DNA of 36,127 bases. Source: Spongiibacteraceae bacterium (GTDB lineage: Bacteria > Pseudomonadota > Gammaproteobacteria > Pseudomonadales > Dasaniaceae). The stretch is from the NCBI GenBank assembly GCA_030621845.1, contig JAUXHA010000015.1, positions 1 through 36,127 on the forward strand, given 5' to 3'. Position numbers and translations under genes: made by a program. The notes below the pieces were generated by a model that had not been told where the DNA came from, made no database searches, and saw only the letters and a program-made list of their open reading frames with translations. Shown in pieces: positions 32,431 through 36,127 of this stretch (position 1 is the first letter of the stretch; the number at the start of each line of letters is the position of its first letter).

Positions 32431-34878
32431 ATGGCCTTTTCAAGGGTTTTAAAGTTGGCTAGTGAGCCAACAAAACTTCTGCTTATTACAGCTATTTTTC
32501 TGCTTGCGGCTTGTTCAAATCCACCTGAGGCGCCGGACCTGACCCCTGACCTGGATTGGGAGGTGCTAACATCGCTTTCTGATGATGAGCCGCCACTGTC
32601 ATGGCGTGAGGATGTGCAGCCGGTATTAGAGCAGCGCTGTGTTGTTTGTCATGGTTGCTACGATGCGCCCTGTCAGTTGAAGCTGACGTCTTACCAGGGG
32701 CTTGAGCGCGGTGCCAACCCTACCAAAGTTTATGATGGTTCGCGCCTCCTGTCGGCTCAGCCCACGCGGTTGGGCATTGATGCCACCACCCCGCAAGAGT
32801 GGCAGGCACTAGGGTTTCATACCTTGCTGGGGGAGGGTGATCAGGGCAAGGCAGTGACCCCCCAGGTTCGTTTGCGCCAGTCGGCACTGTATAAGATGCT
32901 CAGGCTTAAACAGCTTAACCCCCAACCGCGTACCGGTACCTTGCCTGCCAGCGTGACGACTTCCCTGGACAGAGAGCAGTCTTGCACAGCGGAGAGCGAT
33001 TTCGATGAATTCGCCAGTGAAAATCGCATGTGGGGTATGCCTTACGGCTTGCCCAACCTGGCTGATAAAGAATACAAAACCCTGGTGCGCTGGATTGCAG
33101 AAGGCGCTACTGCCCCGGAACCTGCCAAACCCTCCGCCGAGGCGGCGCCTCAAATTCAGCGCTGGGAAGCTTTCCTGAATACCGAGGATAACAAGCATCA
33201 GCTGGTTAGCCGTTATATTTATGAGCATCTGTTCCTCGGGCATATGCATTTTGAAGGCACCCCTGATCGTGAGTTTTACCGGCTGGTACGGTCTTTCACG
33301 CCCCCCGGGGAGCCCATTAAGGAGATACCCACCACAAGGCCTTTCAATGATCCGGGGGTAGATAAATTCTGGTACCGCCTGCGGATATTTGATGCGTCCA
33401 TCGTGGCCAAGTCCCATCTTGTTTACCCGCTATCCGATGCCAAAATGGCACGTTACCAGCAATTGTTTATCGAGCCGGACTATGAGGTTACCCAGCTACC
33501 CGGCTACGTTATGCCCGATGCTGCCAACGCCTTTAAAACCTTTGCGGTGATACCGCCCCAGTCTCGCTATGAATTTTTACTGGATGATTCGCGTTATTTC
33601 ATTATGGGTTTCATTAAAGGGCCGGTCTGTCGCGGGCAGGTAGCGCTGAACGTCATTGAGGATCAGTTCTGGGTGGTTTTCGAAAACCCGGAGGCTATGG
33701 CTCAGAGAAATGTCAGTGAAGCACTCAACAATGCCGCTGATTACCTGCAAATGCCGACCTCGACTCAAACCTTCAATTTGCTAGCGGCTTATGGGAGATT
33801 TTGGAAGGGCCAGAAAAAATATCAGCAGGCACGCACCGATTATTTCCTTAATATCTATAAAAAAGAGGGCGACAAAGCCTTTGCTGGACTTTGGAGAGGC
33901 AATGGCAACAACCCTAATGCGGCACTGACCATATTTCGTAATTTTGACAGTGCGGCGGTCGAGTACGGTTTGATCGGTAACTACCCGGAAAGCGCATGGG
34001 TGATCGATTACCCATTATTTGAGCGAATCCATTACCTGCTAGTGGCCGGTTTCGATGTATTCGGTAATGTCGGGCATCAATTGAACTCGCGTTTGTTTAT
34101 GGATTTTTTACGGATGGAGGGTGAGGATAATTTCCTGACTTATTTACCCGCCAAGGACCGTAAGAAAATTCGTGATCAGTGGTATAAGGGTATACGAGAG
34201 AGCCGCAGTAAATACTTCCAGGAGCCGATGGCATGGATGACTATCGAATCGCCGATAAAGTTTGTTACGGATGACCCGCAGCGTGAGCTCTATCAGTTGA
34301 TGGAGAAACACCTGGGTGCTCTGGCGGGGCCTGTGGATTATTTAAATCGCTGCAGAAGCAGTGATTGTGTTTCTTTAGGAGCCACCGAGAAGGTTCGCGC
34401 AGCGGATGCACTTATCAGGGCTATGCAAAATATCGACGATGAGGCAGAGGTGGAAGATACCGAGTACCTCGGCGTTGCGCCTGACATTGTATTCCTGCGT
34501 GTCAGGGTGGATGGAGAAGACGATATTCACTACACCATCTTGCGCAATAAAAGCTATAACAACCTGGGTAGCGTGCTTGCTGACGGTGATTCGCTCAATC
34601 GTGACCCCGCTAATGATACCCATACGGTGATCCGTGGGTTCTCAGGTGCATACCCCAACTTCTTCCTTACAGTTGACTATGAAAACCTGGAAACATTCCT
34701 GGGTTATTTGGGGGCGGTTACTTCTCTGGAGGAATACCAGAAATTCGTTGCGCGCTACGGTATTCGTCGCACCGATCAACGTTTCTGGGACTATTCTGAT
34801 TGGTTCCATAAGAAATATGCGGAAGAAAAGCCGCTGGAATACGGTGCCTTTGACCTCAATCGTTACGGGAATTTTTGA
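32431..34878 (+). CDS. cti: Fatty acid cis/trans isomerase, heme c lipoprotein
   Basis: An 815-residue Cti, which converts cis- to trans-unsaturated acyl chains in membrane lipids without double-bond reduction and stiffens the membrane under solvent or heat stress. The heme c site is Cys70-x2-Cys73-His74 in RCVVCHGCYDAPCQLKL, a block shared with Pseudomonas Cti. WGMPYGLPNL, FWYRLRIFDASIVAKSHLVY and KFWKGQ-like FWKGQKKYQQ follow in family order. The N-terminus ends in a lipobox (LLAAC, Cys28), with Ser next, which predicts an outer-membrane lipoprotein facing the periplasm. AAGGGGA precedes the ATG. The convergent zinc-binding protein gene lies beyond a 60-base inverted repeat. Confidence 0.93.
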   Translation: MAFSRVLKLASEPTKLLLITAIFLLAACSNPPEAPDLTPDLDWEVLTSLSDDEPPLSWREDVQPVLEQRCVVCHGCYDAPCQLKLTSYQGLERGANPTKVYDGSRLLSAQPTRLGIDATTPQEWQALGFHTLLGEGDQGKAVTPQVRLRQSALYKMLRLKQLNPQPRTGTLPASVTTSLDREQSCTAESDFDEFASENRMWGMPYGLPNLADKEYKTLVRWIAEGATAPEPAKPSAEAAPQIQRWEAFLNTEDNKHQLVSRYIYEHLFLGHMHFEGTPDREFYRLVRSFTPPGEPIKEIPTTRPFNDPGVDKFWYRLRIFDASIVAKSHLVYPLSDAKMARYQQLFIEPDYEVTQLPGYVMPDAANAFKTFAVIPPQSRYEFLLDDSRYFIMGFIKGPVCRGQVALNVIEDQFWVVFENPEAMAQRNVSEALNNAADYLQMPTSTQTFNLLAAYGRFWKGQKKYQQARTDYFLNIYKKEGDKAFAGLWRGNGNNPNAALTIFRNFDSAAVEYGLIGNYPESAWVIDYPLFERIHYLLVAGFDVFGNVGHQLNSRLFMDFLRMEGEDNFLTYLPAKDRKKIRDQWYKGIRESRSKYFQEPMAWMTIESPIKFVTDDPQRELYQLMEKHLGALAGPVDYLNRCRSSDCVSLGATEKVRAADALIRAMQNIDDEAEVEDTEYLGVAPDIVFLRVRVDGEDDIHYTILRNKSYNNLGSVLADGDSLNRDPANDTHTVIRGFSGAYPNFFLTVDYENLETFLGYLGAVTSLEEYQKFVARYGIRRTDQRFWDYSDWFHKKYAEEKPLEYGAFDLNRYGNF

Positions 34879-34984
34879 TAAATTCGGGTCAATAAAAACG
34901 GGTGATGACAATTGAGCACTCTTTGTAGGCTTGTTTGTCATTGCCCTTTTTAAATTCTTACCTGGTCATTTCCGTGACTTAATC

Positions 34985-35044
34985 TCGTCATTCTCGCGTA
35001 GGCGGGGATCCAATTGTCCATGTCACGATTCGCGGGAATGACGA
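34985..35044. repeat. 60-base intergenic inverted-repeat element
   Basis: Ends TCGTCATTCTCGCG and CGCGGGAATGACGA match as inverted repeats at 13 of 14 bases around a GTAGGCGGGGATCC core. This CGTCATTCCCGCG...GGAATGACG pattern recurs between genes in many proteobacterial genomes. It lies between two convergent genes and may act as a bidirectional terminator. Confidence 0.75.
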
Positions 35045-35069
35045 CAGGAGGGGCTATCCGTTAAGTGTC

Positions 35070-35999
35070 TTATCTGGCCTCACTTAATGCTTGCAGGCGT
35101 TGCAGGTTACGCTGCTGCGCGGTCAGCCAGTCTTGTTCACCGATATTGGCGGCAGGGCTGATGACGATTGACTTCATTCCCATGGCTGCCATGCGTTCTG
35201 CAATTAGTGGGGCAGGGGTATCTTCCCAGATAAACAGACTATTCGGGTTTTCATCAAATTGTTGTTGCAGCAACAGCCATTGGGAATCGCTGGGCATCTC
35301 GGTCGGTTCCCAGTGCAGTGAGTACCCTGCCAATTGATACTGCCGTTCAAAGTATTGGTAGACCGGGTGGGAATAAATCAGTTGTTTACCAGCCCGCTGT
35401 TTCCCCTGCTGGCGGTAGCCCTCGTCAAGTTCGGAGAGGGTCTGCAGTAGTTCCTTCTTTCGTTGTTCTATCACCGATTGCTGCTCAGGCCAGCGTTCAA
35501 TTAATGCGTCAGCAATTGCGCTGGCCTGTTGTTTGGCAATAGTCATATCCATCCAGATAGTGATGGCATAAGCGCTGTGGGAATGCTCGCCGGTGGGTCC
35601 GTGGCTATGGGTTGCCTGTTTGGGGAGGGGAATCCACTGCGCTTTGACGGCCAGGCTGGTGTTCAATAATTGTTTTGATGAAAGGGATATTTTATCCAGC
35701 CAGTTAGAATAGCCGGCACCGTTGAGTACGATCAGGTCTGCTTGCTTTATTGCCAGTAACTCTTCCAATTTAGGGTTCCATTGTGACGGGTCGCCCTCTG
35801 TAGGTGCAGCTAAACTTACCGTGGCAAGATCGCCAGCCAGTCGCGTGGTGAAGTAATAGAGTGGGTTATTAACGGTAATAATTTCGACGACTTTATTGTC
35901 AGCGTTGAGCGGTGTATTGGTTTCCTCGCTGCAGGCCGATAGAAGTGTGCCTAATATCAGGTAGCCTAAAAATACCGCTTTGATTTTCACATGCATCAT
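35070..35999 (-). CDS. Zinc-type ABC transporter substrate-binding lipoprotein
   Basis: A 309-residue cluster A-I (ZnuA-like) binding protein. Signal peptide with lipobox LLSAC, acceptor Cys23. The mature start VVEIITVNNPLYYFTTRLAGDLATVSLAAP has the family strand, but the usual first metal His (in PLYYF the family often has HPL) is replaced by Asn. A His-rich loop at 131-141 (HSHGPTGEHSH) and IYSHPVYQYFERQY later supply zinc ligands; the final acidic ligand is probably in FIWEDTP. The gene starts two bases after the stop of an upstream membrane protein gene, with AAGG inside that end, so it is a coupled distal gene. It may belong with a ZrgA-like zinc set rather than ZnuABC. Confidence 0.85.
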   Translation of the reverse strand: MMHVKIKAVFLGYLILGTLLSACSEETNTPLNADNKVVEIITVNNPLYYFTTRLAGDLATVSLAAPTEGDPSQWNPKLEELLAIKQADLIVLNGAGYSNWLDKISLSSKQLLNTSLAVKAQWIPLPKQATHSHGPTGEHSHSAYAITIWMDMTIAKQQASAIADALIERWPEQQSVIEQRKKELLQTLSELDEGYRQQGKQRAGKQLIYSHPVYQYFERQYQLAGYSLHWEPTEMPSDSQWLLLQQQFDENPNSLFIWEDTPAPLIAERMAAMGMKSIVISPAANIGEQDWLTAQQRNLQRLQALSEAR

Positions 36000-36001
36000 C
36001 C

Positions 36002-36127
36002 TTAATTCAGCAATAGCTGTTGTAATAATTGCATGCCGTATTGTTCGGTGGCTACGATCAGCAGTGTAGACAGCACGGCACTAAGCAGCACCACGGTAAT
36101 TACTTCGGTGGCCATTAAACCGATAAT
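36002..36127 (-). CDS. C-terminal end of a membrane protein, probably ABC permease (partial)
   Basis: Forty-one codons and a stop, continuing beyond the window. They encode one hydrophobic segment (LMATEVITVVLLSAVLSTLL) and a short polar tail ending LLQQLLLN. Position directly before the zinc-binding lipoprotein makes a permease partner likely. The Glu inside the segment recalls FtsX/MacB-type permeases, but those have a further TM helix that is absent here. Family uncertain. Confidence 0.6.
   Translation of the reverse strand: MIGLMATEVITVVLLSAVLSTLLIVATEQYGMQLLQQLLLN

Noticed and set aside
32809..33417. 202-codon frame antisense to cti
   Set aside because: No ribosome site and no recognisable protein features; it mirrors codon bias of cti.

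Overview
The window looks like chromosomal DNA of a free-living, probably marine, gammaproteobacterium. This is inference from gene content: a FabY-type ketoacyl synthase close to that of Pseudomonas, a YibL protein, the long (368-residue) PurC, a Kch channel, tRNAs with encoded CCA, and many lipid and outer-membrane genes. The Cellvibrionales / Spongiibacter-like lineages would fit, but I cannot assign a genus from sequence alone. No phage, transposase, CRISPR array or rRNA was found.

Layout. 0-10.3 kb is a lipid and alcohol oxidation neighbourhood: thiolase (-), a small secreted protein (+), a GlxA-type AraC regulator (-) divergent from fabY (+), an FkbM methyltransferase, a PQQ/heme c alcohol dehydrogenase, a YdjA-like nitroreductase, a dienoyl-CoA isomerase, and a convergent AraC-MGMT DNA repair protein. 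10.5-15.8 kb holds an APH/ACAD10-like kinase, a CrtC/AttH-like protein of unknown role, an OprO/P-type porin, a small periplasmic protein and a general porin. 16.2-17.2 kb holds queD, tRNA-Val(TAC) and tRNA-Asp(GTC), followed by a structured stretch with one inverted and one direct partial copy of the tRNA-Asp 3' end.

17.2-26.2 kb is the most unusual part, all on the minus strand. A four-gene, overlapping or tightly spaced operon (YCF48-like beta-propeller, MMPL/RND pump, DUF1302 outer-membrane barrel, DUF1329 periplasmic protein) is followed by the decayed tail of an acyl-CoA dehydrogenase, a strong terminator, and then a DUF3604 lipoprotein with its own upstream pair of identical dyads. The four-gene set spans inner membrane, periplasm and outer membrane and most likely moves a hydrophobic compound. 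The first gene carries a run of ten C in its coding strand, which could switch it on and off.

26.6-36.1 kb holds purC, kch with a possible small upstream ORF, yibL, an outer-membrane barrel protein, a periplasmic metallo-beta-lactamase-fold hydrolase, a heme c lipoprotein fatty acid cis/trans isomerase (cti), a 60-base inverted-repeat element, and a zinc-type ABC binding lipoprotein preceded by the 3' end of a membrane protein gene cut by the window edge.

Working together: thiolase, dienoyl-CoA isomerase, the ACAD10-like kinase, the ACAD remnant, PQQ dehydrogenase, FabY, Cti and the DUF1302/DUF1329/MMPL set all point to uptake, breakdown and remodelling of fatty or terpenoid/steroid-like molecules. 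Their joint role is inference; they do not form one operon.
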